Below, one piece after another: positions 22,016 to 33,540 of a stretch of DNA of 64,000 nt. A program made the translations under genes and the position numbers. How positions within the stretch are numbered: the stretch's first letter is position 1; every line of letters starts with the position of its first letter. Source of the DNA: Portulaca oleracea (Eukaryota > Streptophyta > Magnoliopsida > Caryophyllales > Portulacaceae); contig CM055889.1 in assembly GCA_029582165.1 (NCBI GenBank), forward strand, positions 18,012,341 to 18,076,340, read 5' to 3'. Below the pieces are notes generated by a model, which was not told where the DNA came from, searched no databases, and saw only the letters and a program-made list of their open reading frames with translations.

Positions 22016-22982
22016 TGATGTATATTTGATGGCCATATACATCAAGGACATCAAGGAAGACATCCAATATGCATCATAGGAGCCTAATACTCGATTATAT
22101 GGCAAAAGAGCATCATTCACTCAAGTATCCCTTTCGTTTGAATGATTTCAACAAGGGCAGTTTGGTAATTTACTCTATAACTCTAGTTACATATATCTAA
22201 TGAGGAAGTTATCCAAAGACATATTGAAGAGCATTGAAAGAGCTTTCCAATGGTTTTTGAATCTTGAAGTTTGGACAAGTATTGAAGGAGTTATAGTCTT
22301 TTCTTTCTAGAGTTGTATTTTAGAGTTTTTATGATGTAATAAATGTGTAGGATGATGTAAGCCTCAAGGGGCCTAATTCTTGATTTGTACACATCTAGGG
22401 AGGGCTAGGATTACTATAAATACCCCCCCTTAGGCCTCTTGTAATCTCATTCATTCAATAAATCAAATACAAACACAAGGTGTTGTTTTCTCTCTAGCTT
22501 TTGCTAGTATTTCGTTTCTCTTGAGGGAGATTCAATTCTATCATCTTCTTCTAGCTTAGGGTGGCGTCCTAAGTGGTGATAGGAAGACATTGAAGCATTC
22601 TTGAAGGTGGTGTGTCTGTATCCTCCAAGAATCTTCAAGAGCCAAATCTATCATTCATTTATCCAATTCGTTCATTCAAGCATTCATCCATCTTTGATTG
22701 ATCTTTCTAGCATCAATCAACATTCAATCTATCAAGAACCATTCGTCCACTCCATATTCGTCCAACAAGCGTTCAAGAAGTCATTATTCATCCATCATTC
22801 ATCAAAACTTCAATTGATCTTCAATCTTGGTAAGCGAATTCCATCATCTTTTCGCTTATCTACATACCTTTTCATTCCATTTTGGATCCTTTAAGAACTT
22901 TGAGAAGCAAGATTCTTATCTTGGTTTTTAAAGATCCTTAGCCTTTGTATAATTTGATCATCCTTGGTCTCATTATACATCA
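22016..22982 (+). mobile_element. Solo LTR (B type, 967 bp) inside the Element A 5' LTR
   Basis: Starts TGATGTATATTTGATGG, ends TTATACATCA, flanked by ATGTT at 22011-22015 and 22983-22987. The intact 3' LTR of A shows the empty site (GAAGATGTTGTGAAAG near 28414). TATA box TATAAATA 22415-22422. It is related to the LTRs of Element 1. Confidence 0.93.
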
Positions 22983-23201
22983 ATGTTGTGAAAGTCATCC
23001 TAGCACCAAATGATCTACATCAAAGGAGCTTCACAATGGCTTTTGAATCTTGGAATTTGGACAAGAAACGAGCAAGTTATCATAGTTTTAATCTAGCTTA
23101 TGTACATTTGTATCTTTATGATGTCATACTTGTTTAGAATGATGTAAGCTAGATGCACCGCATTTTCTTGATTGTACACGCCAAGGGGACCTCTCATTTA
23201 G

Positions 23202-23209
23202 TATAAATA
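23202..23209 (+). promoter_or_regulatory. TATA box of Element A 5' LTR
   Basis: TATAAATA followed by GACCCCTTGGG. The same TATAAATA stands at 28636-28643 (A 3' LTR), 32802-32809 (B), 40814-40821 (E), 47789, 48877 and 53507 (D LTRs). It marks the U3/R side of each LTR. Confidence 0.75.
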
Positions 23210-23711
23210 GACCCCTTGGGTGCCTTGTAATCACACATTATTCAATAATACAAATACAAATCAAATTCAACATGAAGTTGTTTTTCTCTCTAGTTTTGTG
23301 CTAGTTTCGATTCTCTTGAGGGAGATTCTTCTACTTCTAGCCTTGGGTTGGCATCCTTGGTGGTGATAGGTAGCATTGAAGAGTTCTTGAAGGTGGTGTG
23401 ACTATATCCTCCAAGATCCTTCTCGCCATTATCCAAGTTTCAATCAAGTTCATCATTCATTCATCATCCGTTCGTGAGTTTCTCTTTGTGTTTCATTGAT
23501 CTTGTTTTGTTTCAATCTCAAGATTCATTTGAATATCATTCTATCATTCAAGAAACTTACATTTCATCCATTCCCACATTCAAATCATCCATTCTTTCGT
23601 CTATTTCATTCGTTTATCCATCCATTCATTCATTCAAACTTAAAGAACCACGTAAAAGATCCTTGACTTTTGTATAATTTGATCATCCTTGGTCTCATTA
23701 TACATCAAAAT

Positions 23712-23723
23712 TGGTATCAGAGC
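23712..23723 (+). other. Element A primer-binding site
   Basis: TGGTATCAGAGC four bases after the LTR end, complementary to the 3' end of initiator tRNA-Met. Confidence 0.9.
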
Positions 23724-23936
23724 CAAGGATTTTGAATCTTGTGGTTCTTGATATAATCTTTTACAATCTTTTTCATCACAAACCATTCCCCATCATCTCC
23801 ATTCTCGTCCCCCATATAAACTCCACAAAGAACCCCCTAAACCCAAACACAATCTAGCCTAAACACATCCAAACTCTCGTCCCTACCCCCTAACCCAAAC
23901 CGTGAGTTTCTTTGTGATCTTTTTGAAACAAGATTG

Positions 23937-24896
23937 ATGGCTAGTGGAAGTAATCCAACGGATACACCCACGACTTCCCAAGAAGATGTAGAATTCATGA
24001 AACAAAAGATCGTTTACCTCACCGATCAATTGAAGAAGTATATGCATCTTCAACATAGAGAGATGCGTGATGATTCTTTTGTTAGAAAACCTCAAGAAGA
24101 TGAGGAGGATGCTCAAAGTGAACGAAGTGCACATCCAAGGAGGGAGGAACGTTTTGACTTCAAAGTGGAAATCCCCGAATTTGATGGTAATCTTGATCCC
24201 GAAAACTTCTTAGATTGGATGCAAACTGTTGAACGTGTTTTTGATCTTAAAGAAGTTCATGATGAGAAGAAAGTGAAGTATGTGGCCCTTAAGTTACGAA
24301 AACATGCGTCCATTTGGTGGACTAATTTGCAAAAGAAGAGGCAAACTAAAGGGAAGGACAAGATCAAAACGTGGATTAAGATGAAGAAAAGGTTGCAAGA
24401 AAAGTTCCTACCACCAAGTTATCTCCAAGATAACTATTACAAATTGCAACGTTTGGTACAAGGAAGCAAAAGTGTTGAGGATTACACAAAGGAATTTGAA
24501 CATCTCCTTTGGCGTTGTGATCTCCAAGAAGATGAACCACAAACTTTGGTACGTTTCTTATATGGTCTTAATGATTGGATTCGCAATATTGTTGAGTCAC
24601 ATTCTTACCAATCTTTGGATGAGTTGAGTTCTTTGGCCTTAAAAGTAGAAAGGCAAAGAAAAGAAAGAGGAAAAGAGACCATAAAGTACCAAACAACCTA
24701 CAAACCCCCACAAAACACACGATCCTACATTCCACAACAAAAACCCACATTCCCCACAAAACAACCAAACACAAAAGCACCACAAAATCAACCCCCCATC
24801 TATCCCCAAACCCCACGTCCAAGACCCAAAACCCTTAGCCCCAAGAAGGTGTTTTCGTTGTCAAGGCTTAGGACATTATGCCTCGGAGTGTCCTAA
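23937..24896 (+). pseudogene. Element A gag (capsid), frameshifted near its end
   Basis: Start ATG 23937 (MASGSNPTDT) was chosen over the TTG codon before it. Residues about 70-235 form a full Retrotrans_gag domain: VEIPEFDGNLDPENFLDWM, KYVALKLRKHASIWW, YYKLQRLVQGSKSVEDYTKE, LYGLNDWIRNIV. A proline- and lysine-rich linker follows. A run of six C at 24793-24798, against five in the second A copy, pushes the frame out, so the zinc knuckle is read in another frame and the listed frame ends in nonsense residues. Gag forms the particle that packages the RNA; the neighbouring non-autonomous elements presumably depend on such a protein. Confidence 0.85.
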
Positions 24897-25713
24897 TAAA
24901 AGAGTTGTATCTTTGGTGGAATATCAAAGTGCTTTGTATGTTGAATCGGAGTCTCATGAAAGTGAGAATGAAGAAGAGGAAAATGGCACCATTGACGTGA
25001 ATGAGGAAGAAGTAGAGGAGGTGAATGAAGGTGAAATGCTAGTAGTAAGAAGAGCCTTAAGTGTTGCTTGTGTTCCAAACGAGCAAGAACAAAGGGAGAA
25101 CATCTTTCACACAAGGTGTACCATTCAAGGCAAGGTATGTTCATTAATCATTGATGGAGGAAGTTGCACTAATGCCGCTTCAACAACCATGGTGAATAAG
25201 CTACAATTGGAGGTTAGTCCATACCCATCCCCCTACACAATTCAATGGCTAAGTCATGGGAAGGGAATTCGTGTGGTTCACCGTGTACTAGTAAGTCTTT
25301 CCATTGGTAAAAACTTCAAAGATTCTATTTGGTGTGATGTAATTCTAATGGATGCTTGCCATATTTTGCTTGGGAGACCTTGGCTTTTTGATAGGCATGA
25401 CACGCATGACGGAAGAATGAACACCTACACGTTTGTTCTCAACAAAAAGAAGATCACATTGGCTCCTCTCTCACCATCATCGATCATACGTCCCAAACAA
25501 CAACCACAAAAGGAGGAGACTAACATTGTGACATTCATGAAGGCCGAATATCATGAGTTTCAAGAGCATAAAGATCTTATTCTAGCAAACTTGGAGGAAG
25601 AGGAAGCGACCCTAACACATGAGCATGCACGTCTCAAACCTCTTTTGGAACGTTTCAAACATTTGTTCCCAAAAGAGATGCCGAATGGGTTGCCACCCAA
25701 GAAGATATATTGA
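24841..25713 (+). pseudogene. Element A zinc knuckle and aspartic protease
   Basis: In the frame of TGT 24850 comes the CCHC knuckle CFRCQGLGHYASEC, an acidic linker, then the protease: CSLIIDGGSCTN with the catalytic aspartate, and CDVILMDACHILLGRPWL as the flap/C-terminal block. The frame closes at TGA 25711-25713. An extra base near 25695 separates it from RT; in the second A copy the same junction is also broken but by a different change, so this is decay and not programmed frameshifting. Role: cleavage of the Gag-Pol precursor. Confidence 0.85.
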
Positions 25714-27256
25714 GCACAAAATTGATCTTATTTCGGGTTCTATGCTCCCCAACAAGCCGGCCTATCGAATGAATCCAAAAGATGCTCAAGAAGTTCAAAG
25801 GGAAGTGGATGATCTTTTATCCAAAGGCTTGGTACGTGAAAGTTTGAGTCCATGTGCTATTCCAGTCTTACTTGTTCCAAAGAAAGATGGATCTCAAAGA
25901 ATGTGTATGGATTGCTGAGCTATAAACAAGATCACAATCAAGTATAGATTCCCAATTCCACGCCTTGAGGATCTACTTAATAAGTTACATGGGAGTGTTG
26001 TGTTCTCCAAAGTCGATTTGAGAAGTGGATATCATCAAATAAGGATTCATGAAGGAGATGAGTGGAAAACGGCATTCAAAACGAAAGAAGGGCTATATGA
26101 GTGGCTTGTGATGCCATTTGGTCTTACAAATGCACCATCTACTTTCATGCGTTTAATGAATCATGTATTGAAGCCTCTTATTGGCAAATGTGTTGTAGTT
26201 TACTTTGATGATATTCTTGTGTATAGTAGAAGTGAGCATGAGCATGTAAAGCATCTAGAGTTGGTTATGTACATCTTGGAAAAGGAGCAACTCTGCGCCA
26301 ACATGGAGAAGTGCCACTTTTTCTCATCTAAGATCGTATTCCTTGGATATGTTCTTTCAAAAGATGGCATTCAAGTTGATAAGGAGAAGGTGAAAGCTAT
26401 TCAAGAGTGGCCTACACCTACATCTATTCATGAGGTACGAATTTTTCATGGTTTAGCTTTGTTTTATAGAAGATTTATAAGGAATTTTAGCTCCATTCTT
26501 GCACCTATGACCGAGTTGTTGAAAAAGAAAGAGTTTTCATGGAGTAAAGGTGCTAATGAAGCTTTTGAGTTCATTAAAGAGAAATTATGTCATGCACCTA
26601 TTCTTGCATTACCTTGTTTTGATAAAGTGTTTGAAGTTGAAGTTGATGCAAGTGGAGTTGGAATTGGAGCCGTGTTATCTCAAGAGGGCCGACCTCTTGT
26701 ATTCTTTAGTGAGAAATTGAATGAAGCCAAAAGGAAGTACAGTACATATGATAAAGAGTTCTATGCAATTATAAGAGCTCTTGAACATTGGCGACACTAT
26801 CTTCTAAGTGGTGAGTTCATTCTACATAGTGATCATCAAGCTCTTAAGTTCATTCAAGGGCAACATAAGTTGAATCCAAGACACGCCAAATGGGTTGAGT
26901 ACATGCAAGCGTTCCATTTTGTGATTAAACATAAAGCATGTCATCTTAACAAAGGAGCGGATGCTTTATCAAGAAGGTACTTACTCACTCATATTCTTGA
27001 TTCAAGAATCATTGGTTTTGAGCATATTAAAGAGTTGTATGAAAATGATGAGGATTTCAAGGAGGTTTATGAGCTATGTAAGAAGCATCCCCACCAACTC
27101 TTTCATATTGAGCATAGATTTCTTTTAAAGGTAAATCAACTTTGTATTCCAAAAAGTAGCATTCGAGAATTATTGATCATGGAGGTCCATGGAGGATCTT
27201 TGGCGGGTCATTTTGGCATTGAAAAGACATATCTTATGATGAAGGAGCATTATTTT
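25709..27256 (+). pseudogene. Element A reverse transcriptase and RNase H
   Basis: One frame with a single TGA at 25916-25918 where the second copy has CGA (Arg). RT boxes in order: [29 protein letters not shown] (motif A aspartate present), [15 protein letters not shown] (motif B), [11 protein letters not shown] (motif C), thumb [15 protein letters not shown]. RNase H follows: [45 protein letters not shown]. All catalytic acids are present. The frame continues to a TAG at 27257-27259 in place of Trp, at the start of integrase. Confidence 0.9.
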
Positions 27257-28258
27257 TAGCCTAGCATGGTCAAAGATGTTGAGCATATGGTAAAGAGGTG
27301 TAATACTTGCAATATTTCAAAGACACATGCTTTACCACAAGGCTTGTATACTCCTTTGCCCATTCCACATAGTCCATGGGAAGATGTGAGTTTAGACTTT
27401 GTTGTTGGTCTACCAAGAACTCAAAGAGGCAAAGATTCTATTATGGTGGTCGTTGATAGGTTTTCAAAGATGGCACATTTCATTCCATGCCATACCATCT
27501 ATGATGCTACTAAATTTGCAAATCTATATTTTGAAGAAGTAGTGAAGTTACATGGTATCCCCAAAACCATGGTAAGTGATAGAGATTCAAAGTTCCTTAG
27601 TCATTTTTGGCTAACATTGTGGAAGAAGCTTGGTACAAAATTGAAGTTTAGCACCGCATGTCATCCACAAACGGATGGACAAACCGAAGTAACCAATCGA
27701 ACTTTGGGAGCTCTACTTCGAATCTTGGTGAGCAAAGATAAGAAAGGGTGGGATACTCTTTTATGTCATGCTGAATTTGCTTTCAATAGAAGTCCAAGTA
27801 AAGCCACGGGGTTGTCACCTTTTCAAGTGGTTTATGGAAGGAACCCTCTCCAACCTATGGATCTTACACCTATTTCTACTTTAACAAAGTTTAGCTTTGA
27901 AGCTAACAAAAGAGTGGAAGAGATTAAGAAGCTACATGAAGAAGTTCGTGAGAAAATCTTGAAGTATACACAAGATGTAGCTAGTAGAGTGAATAAAACA
28001 AGAAAGAAGGTTGTATTTGAATCGGGAGATCTTGTTTGGATTCACTTGAAGAAAGAAAGATTTCCTTCTAAGAGGAAAGGTAAGCTTGCACCAAGAGGAG
28101 ATGGTCCTTATGAAGTTTTGTAAAAGATTGGTGACAATGCTTATAAGTTACAACTTGGTGAAGACTATGAAGGGAGTCTTTCAATGTGAGTGATCTCAAG
28201 CCCTATTATAGAGATAATGAAGAACTTCCTAGTTTGAGGACAAACTCTTTTCAACTAG
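27257..28258 (+). pseudogene. Element A integrase core and C-terminal tail
   Basis: The zinc-binding HHCC starts just upstream ([10 protein letters not shown]) and finishes here with CNTCNISK. The core has LDFVVGLP (first D), VSDRDSKF (second D) and TDGQTEVTNR (E), with the usual 35-residue spacing between the last two. After GPYEVL a TAA at 28121-28123 replaces a Gln, and a one-base loss near 28185 shifts the tail SDLKPYYRDNEELPSLRTNS. No chromodomain follows. The upstream stop TAG 27257-27259 splits it from RNase H. Confidence 0.88.
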
Positions 28259-28265
28259 GGGGGAA
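28257..28265 (+). other. Element A polypurine tract
   Basis: AGGGGGGAA immediately before the 3' LTR, the usual primer for plus-strand DNA. The surrounding GAGGACAAACT..TTTCAAC is shared, with small changes, by every element in the window. Confidence 0.88.
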
Positions 28266-29141
28266 TGATGTAGATTTGGTCCCAAATATACATCATGGGA
28301 GCCAAATGCTTGATTTCATACAAAAGGAGCTTCAATCACTCATGCTTATCACTCGTCCAACTAGCTTTATTAAGGGTGGTTTGGTAATTTGCTCAATATC
28401 TCAAGATCCATGAAGATGTTGTGAAAGTCATCCTAGCACCAAATGATCTACATCAAAGGAGCTTCACAATGGCTTTTGAATCTTGGAATTTGAAACAAGA
28501 AACGAGCAAGTTATCATATTTTTAATCTAGCTTATGTACATTTGTATCTTTATGATGTCATACTTGTTTAGAATGATGTAAGCTAGATGCACCCCATTTT
28601 CTTGATTGTACACGCCAAGGGGGCCTCTCATTTAGTATAAATAGACCCCTTGGGTGCCTTGTAATCACACATTATTCAATAATACAAATACAAATCAAAT
28701 TCAACATGAAGTTGTTTTTCTCTCTAATTTTGTGCTAGTTTCGATTCTCTTGAGGGAGATTCTTCTACTTCTAGCCTTGGGTTGGCATCCTTGGTGGTGA
28801 TAGGTAGCATTGAAGAGTTATTGAAGGTGGTGTGACTATATCCTCCAAGATCCTTCTCGCTATTATCCAAGTTTCAATCAAGTTCATCATTCATTCATCA
28901 TCCATTCGTGAGTTTCTCTTTGTGTTTCATTGATCTTGTTTTGTTTCAATCTCAAGATTTATTTGAATATCATTCTATCATTCAAGATACTTACATTTCA
29001 TCCATTCCCACATTCAAATCATCCATTCTTTCGTCTATTTCATTCGTTTATCCATCCATTCATTCATTCAAACTTAAAGAACCACGTAAAAGATCCTTGA
29101 CTTTTGTATAATTTGATCATCCTTGGTCTCATTATACATCA
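28266..29141 (+). repeat. Element A 3' LTR (876 bp)
   Basis: Uninterrupted copy, very close to the 5' LTR. TATA box at 28636-28643. It carries the empty site for the solo LTR in the 5' copy. Confidence 0.92.
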
Positions 29142-29146
29142 CATTA

Positions 29147-29939
29147 TAAGGAAACTTTCCCAACATAATGGGAAAATTTGCTGAAAAACGCCCCCGAGGT
29201 AAGTGGAATTTTTTTTTGACCTCACCATATGGGAGTTTTAAACTTGAAGGAGAAGAAATGGAGGAATGAGTAAATTTGTGGCTGGACCTTCAGTAATTTC
29301 ACAAAACAGAGGAGATTAATTAGGGAGGAAAAAGACGTATGAAGAAGACAGAGAAATGAAAACGGGTTATGGGATTGACTATAATCACATCTTAATAGAA
29401 CTATTTGGTTAAAGAACAGAACAAAATGGAGGGATCTGGATTTATAGACTTTCGTGAAAATGGATATATTACTTTATAAGATAGGCCATATGTATATTAT
29501 TCGTTAAAGAGGTATAGGAACTGTTAATAAGAAGGAAGGGGAAAATAAACAAAAGAATGGACAATTTGATAAGATTAAGATCCTTTTGGTAAAAGTTGTT
29601 AGTTGTTGGTTGTCCGGATTAGTTGTTTATGTTGATGATTTGGATGACTATTTTAAAAAGTTATATTCAGTAAAATTAGTTGTTTCTGAAGGTATTTGTT
29701 GAAATTTCATTCATAATCTTTTTTCACCAATATTAAAATAATATGTATCAATTATTTTTATGATGATATGAATATAATTTTTGAACAAGTCTGGGATAAA
29801 TGTTAATTTCTACGCAAAACCAATTCTAATAGGTTGTTCTTTTTAGCCTATATGACCTAATCAACTATTATAATATATAAACCTCAATATAAAACTAGAA
29901 TAAATTAAAATCTAAGAAATATTAAAGTGTGAAGCTACC
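29147..29939. other. AT-rich DNA without recognised genes
   Basis: The right flank of Element A. No frame or terminal structure could be supported. Confidence 0.5.
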
Positions 29940-30380
29940 ATAAAAAAAAACCTATATTATTGTTTTATTTTTTCTCTAATAATTGAAAAAAATTATTAAC
30001 ATTACGATAAAAATGTAAATTAAACTCTTTGTTATTAAAAATGTAATGCAACTTTATTTTGATTGATATTGTGATTGTTGATATATGATTAAATTTTTAA
30101 AATTAGTAATTATTTTAAAATTTATGATTATTTATTATAAAAATAGTAATTCTTTATGATTTCTCTAATTTTTTATTTTAATTATTTGCAAAAAAATTGA
30201 ATTATCTAATAAAAATAAATTTTCAACAACTTTACGTATATATTGTACACACATAGTTTTTATTATCTTAATCATTTATTCCGATGTATAAGATCAAATG
30301 TTCTTTTGTATGTAATTGAGAAAGATTTAAATGCAATTATAGAGTTGCTTGCATCAATTCTAGTTAATTAATAAAAAAAA
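29940..30380 (+). repeat. Dispersed AT-rich repeat, copy 2
   Basis: Partner of 20095-20560, same orientation, ending with GAGTTGCTTGCATC in both copies before they diverge. Confidence 0.6.
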
Positions 30381-30412
30381 AAAATACTAAGTAAAGAAAT
30401 ACATCAAAAGAC

Positions 30413-30518
30413 CAAAATTGTGAACTTCTTCTTGAAATGGTCAGAAATGTGAAGTTCATCTCAAAATGATCAGAAATGTGAACTTCATCTTGAAATGGTC
30501 CAAACTGTGAAGTTCAAC
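30413..30518. repeat. Short tandem repeat, 29-bp unit, about 3.6 units
   Basis: Units alternate GTGAACTTC and GTGAAGTTC around CTTGAAATGGTCAGAAAT. It directly borders the C/F-type fragment that follows. Confidence 0.75.
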
Positions 30519-30862
30519 TTGGGCTTTGTACTTGGGCCTTTAGTTGTGGACTTGGACTTGCCATGGATAGGTTTCCATCATCTTCCATGAATCTTGGGTC
30601 TCCAAAAGCAAGCCCATGGCTATGTGAGCCTCCATCTCCTTCTATGAACCTATGGTCCCCAAAGGTGAGACTTAGGTTGAGCAGTTCACCATCATGGGCC
30701 TCCTTTGATGTATTTGGCGTGGGCCAAAATACATCATTCCCCCCTTGTTGGAAAAAGTTTGTCCTCAAACTTGATGGGAGGAATGAGACCTCTTTGTTGG
30801 TTGAGCGGGGCTGGCCTCCATTATCTTCCATGAATCTAGGATCACCAAACTTCTTCATGTAA
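30514..30862 (-). pseudogene. Fragment of a C/F-type element: FGDPRFME module with embedded purine tract
   Basis: The minus-strand frame (about 114 codons) starts [15 protein letters not shown] and repeats the block as LTFGDHRFIEGDGG and [14 protein letters not shown]. Between the first and second block it runs through a purine tract (30733-30742 on the plus strand) and a 30-bp piece that is the very start of a C-type LTR (complement of TGATGTATTTTGG..CCAAATACATC). The LTR is thus reduced to its terminal hairpin. No other part of the element is present. Confidence 0.65.
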
Positions 30863-31078
30863 TGAATCTAGGATCGAGAGCCTATAAGGGATCAATGTCC
30901 TTTACCATCACTTGTCATTTGTGAATATTTGGATGAAAGACAAGCACCATCAACAAGAAACCACTCTCTCTTATCTCTTTGGAAATGTTTCTCTCCTATG
31001 AGTATCATCATACAAAGTAGAAGTAGAAAGGAGTGTGTAAATCCTTTGGAGAAATGTCCTTAGCTCTCGTCCAAGAAT

Positions 31079-31969
31079 ATGCTATCTCAACATATCTCAT
31101 CAAATGGAGTAATTCAAGTGGACAAAAGGACGAAAGGATTTATTCAAGAAGGGTCAATACTTGCATCTATATATGAGGTACTATGTCTCTTAAAGGATGC
31201 TAAAGATCATCATATTCTTTTATTCCCTATTCTTGCATCATATTTGTTCATTACAAATGGAGTTGAGAAAGGTGAAGTCTTATCTCAAGGAAGTTGTCCC
31301 ATGGATTATTTTGGTGACATACTAAGTAGAGAAAAGAAGAACCTTCACGCTTATGGCTTACCATTCATACTTGTTGCTATCATGAGGGTATTTGAGCAAA
31401 AAGAATATTATCTTGGAGGAATCATGCTTAAGCTTCGTGAATCTTACAAAGTATTGGAGTATGTTTCATATGAAGAGGAGATCACGCCATCATCATGTTT
31501 TGAGATGAAGTACTTGATTCATTCATCAAAATCAAGTCACTTGGAGGAAGCAAGTCCTTTGACTAAAGGAAATTTTCTAACAAGGAGATACATATTTGAT
31601 TCAAGAATACTTAGGCTTGAATATATCAAGGAGTTGTATGAAGATGATGATGATTTTAAAGAAGTATACAAGGTATGTGAGAAGCATCCTCAACAATCCT
31701 TTTATATTGATCATGGATTTCTCTTCAAAGGGAATCAAGTGTGCATTCCAAGGAGTGGAATTCGTGAAATCTTGATCATGGAAGTACATGGAAGTTCTTT
31801 TGATCATTTGGGTCTACTCAATACGTATCTCATGATGGAGTATTATTTCTGGCCTAGCATGATCGTTGATATTGAGTATAAGCTGCAATATTGTGACATT
31901 TGTAATCCTTCTATACCATATGGAGATAAAAGCTTGAATTTTATGGTTGAAGTGCCACGGATTCAATGA
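31079..31969 (+). pseudogene. B-type degenerate RT thumb/RNase H/integrase frame
   Basis: 297 open codons that align along their length with Element A pol but without its active sites. Where A has [14 protein letters not shown], this frame has ITNGVEKGEVLSQ; where A has [17 protein letters not shown] it has LHAYGLPFILVAIMRVFEQ. The block EYIKELYEDDDDFKEVY and IDHGFLFKGNQVCIPRSGIR is well kept, and HGSSFDHLGLLNTY with CDICN is a worn integrase zinc finger. Element D has the same replacements, so they were fixed in a shared ancestor. A catalytic product is not possible. Confidence 0.75.
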
Positions 31970-31984
31970 AGTCGAGATGATATT

Positions 31985-32344
31985 ATGATCGTTGGAGGTC
32001 ATTCTTCAAAGATGGAACGTCATATTACTATTGTCTTCATCATGAGTTACAAGTTTGTGAATCTATACTTTGAAGTTGAGAAGTTATATGAGATTTCTAC
32101 ATTCTCCATGAATAAACGAGATTTGAAGCACCATGATGTCATTGGATTATTCATGAGAAAACTTGGAAGAAAGTGGAAGTTCAAGTCAATCATCAAAGGG
32201 ATCTATAATGATTTCAAAGCATTTAAAAAGAGAGTTTGTAATCTCTTCAAGGAACGCAAGAGGAAGAAGCAATTTGATGAGAACAATACTTTTGGAAAGA
32301 TCTCTTATAAGAAGAAGGATGAGCTTAGAAGAAGTGCTATGTAA
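31985..32344 (+). pseudogene. B-type degenerate integrase frame
   Basis: Continues the previous frame after a TGA at 31967-31969 and a shift. YKFVNLYFEVEKLYEIS and KHHDVIGLFMRKLGRKWKFKS follow the A integrase text (FANLYFEEVVKLHGIP, LSHFWLTLWKKLGTKLKFS), but the DDE aspartates are gone. A basic tail FKKRVCNLFKERKRKKQ ends it. Confidence 0.65.
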
Positions 32345-33303
32345 CGGTTTAGAAGAAGTTTTGTCTAAGTTTGAGGACAAACTTTTTCAATCGGGGGAGT
32401 ATGATATATATTTGATAGCCATATACATCAAGGTCATCAAGGGAGACATCAAATACACACCAAAGGAGCCAAATACTTGATTACATGGAAAAGGAGCCCC
32501 ATTCACTAATGTCACTTACACAAACGAATGGCTTCAACAAGGGCAACTCGGTCATTTGCTCCATATCTCAAGAACCATAAAGCTTTTGAGAAAGTCATCC
32601 TAGAATCAAAGATAGACCATTCAAAGAGCTTTCCAATGGTTTTTGAATCTTGGAATTTGGAGAAGAAACGAGCAAGTTATTCAAGTTTTAATCTAGCTTA
32701 GTTCATTTTGATTCTTTATGATGTCATACTTGTATTAGATGATGTAAGCTAGGAATCCCTTGTATTCTTGAAATAGGCACGCCTAGGGGGTCCTCTTCTA
32801 CTATAAATAGACCCCTTGGGAGGCCCTTGTAATCATTCATTCAATAAATTAAATACAAACACATGGTGTTGTTTTCTCTCTAGCTTTTGCTAGTCTTTCG
32901 TTTCTCTTGAGGGAGATTCGATCATATCATCTTCTTCTAGCTTAGGGTGGCATCCTAGATGGTGATAGGAAGAGATTGAATCATTCTTGAAGGTGGTTGA
33001 TGTATTTTGGCCCACGCCAAATACATCCCTAAAGGCCCAAAACAATTTCAAAGAAACAAGGCAAGCTATGAAGGAAAACATGGGCATAGAGGCCCATAGG
33101 CCCATACCTATTGTGTGCTCCTTATGGCAAGAGGATGTCCAAACATCCTAAGGTCTACAACAACACGCCAATCAAGCCCAAGAAGAGGCCCAAGTCACGT
33201 CCATGAGGGTCAATTTCGTCAGTTGTGCTCTTTTTGGATGTATTTTATTTTATAGCTTTTATTATTTTGGTGTAATTTAATTAATTAGGAGTAGATAAAT
33301 CTA

Positions 33304-33336
33304 GAACATTCTAAACTGTTCTAGAATGTTCTAGAA
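33304..33336 (+). promoter_or_regulatory. Heat-shock element in C1 5' LTR
   Basis: GAA 33304, TTC 33309, then TTC 33319, GAA 33324, TTC 33329, GAA 33334: six of seven consecutive 5-bp positions carry alternating GAA/TTC. The core TTCTAGAATGTTCTAGAA (33319-33336) is four perfect pentamers. It stands about 300 bp upstream of the TATA box. This is the known binding pattern of heat-shock factors; activity is inferred. Confidence 0.75.
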
Positions 33337-33540
33337 AGTCAAAGTAGACGTGTGATAGGAAGAGTAGGCGCCAAATTGGTTGTTATCCTAGATAAGGTTG
33401 GCTTATTTTGTAACTAATCCATATTGGATTAGGAAAGCCTAAACCTATTAGGATAAGGTTGTTGTAACCAACTCCCCTTTGGATAAGGAGTCCTAATGGA
33501 AGAGGAAGTTGGAATAGTTAGGCGTGTACTACTAGGATTT

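Larger units (their letters stand above)
21874..23707 (+). repeat. Element A 5' LTR, interrupted by a solo LTR
   Basis: Net length about 862 bp once the insert is removed. The left terminus carries arms GATGTAGATTTGG (21875-21887) and CCAAATATACATC (21890-21902); the right terminus carries TGTATAAT (23671-23678) and ATTATACA (23697-23704). TATA box TATAAATA is at 23202-23209. Confidence 0.9.
21874..29141 (+). mobile_element. Element A: nearly complete Ty3/gypsy LTR retrotransposon
   Basis: LTRs 21874-23707 (with a nested solo LTR) and 28266-29141; target duplication CATTA at 21869-21873 and 29142-29146. Order inside is PBS, gag, zinc knuckle, protease, RT, RNase H, integrase, purine tract. 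The order PR-RT-RH-IN and the YFDDILVYS box put it in Ty3/gypsy, and the RT/RNase H text ([20 protein letters not shown]) is chromovirus-like, although I see no chromodomain. Six or so lesions keep it from coding for a full polyprotein. It is the only element here with all enzymatic domains recognisable. Confidence 0.92.
30863..32401 (+). mobile_element. B-type element fragment: 3' half of internal region
   Basis: Collinear with element D from about 51270 to 52993, with a deletion near 30960-31070. It ends in a purine tract at 32393-32401 that leads into an LTR. The 5' half of the element is missing. Confidence 0.8.

Noticed and set aside
23883..25144. Minus-strand frames opposite Element A gag and protease.
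   Set aside because: Shadows of the real plus-strand coding sequence; leucine- and cysteine-rich translations typical of antisense reading.
25695..25713. Possible programmed frameshift between protease and RT in Element A, since A2 also breaks frame here.
   Set aside because: A has an extra base (CCACCC against CCTCC) while A2 has a separate deletion of about 100 bp; there is no shared slippery heptamer.
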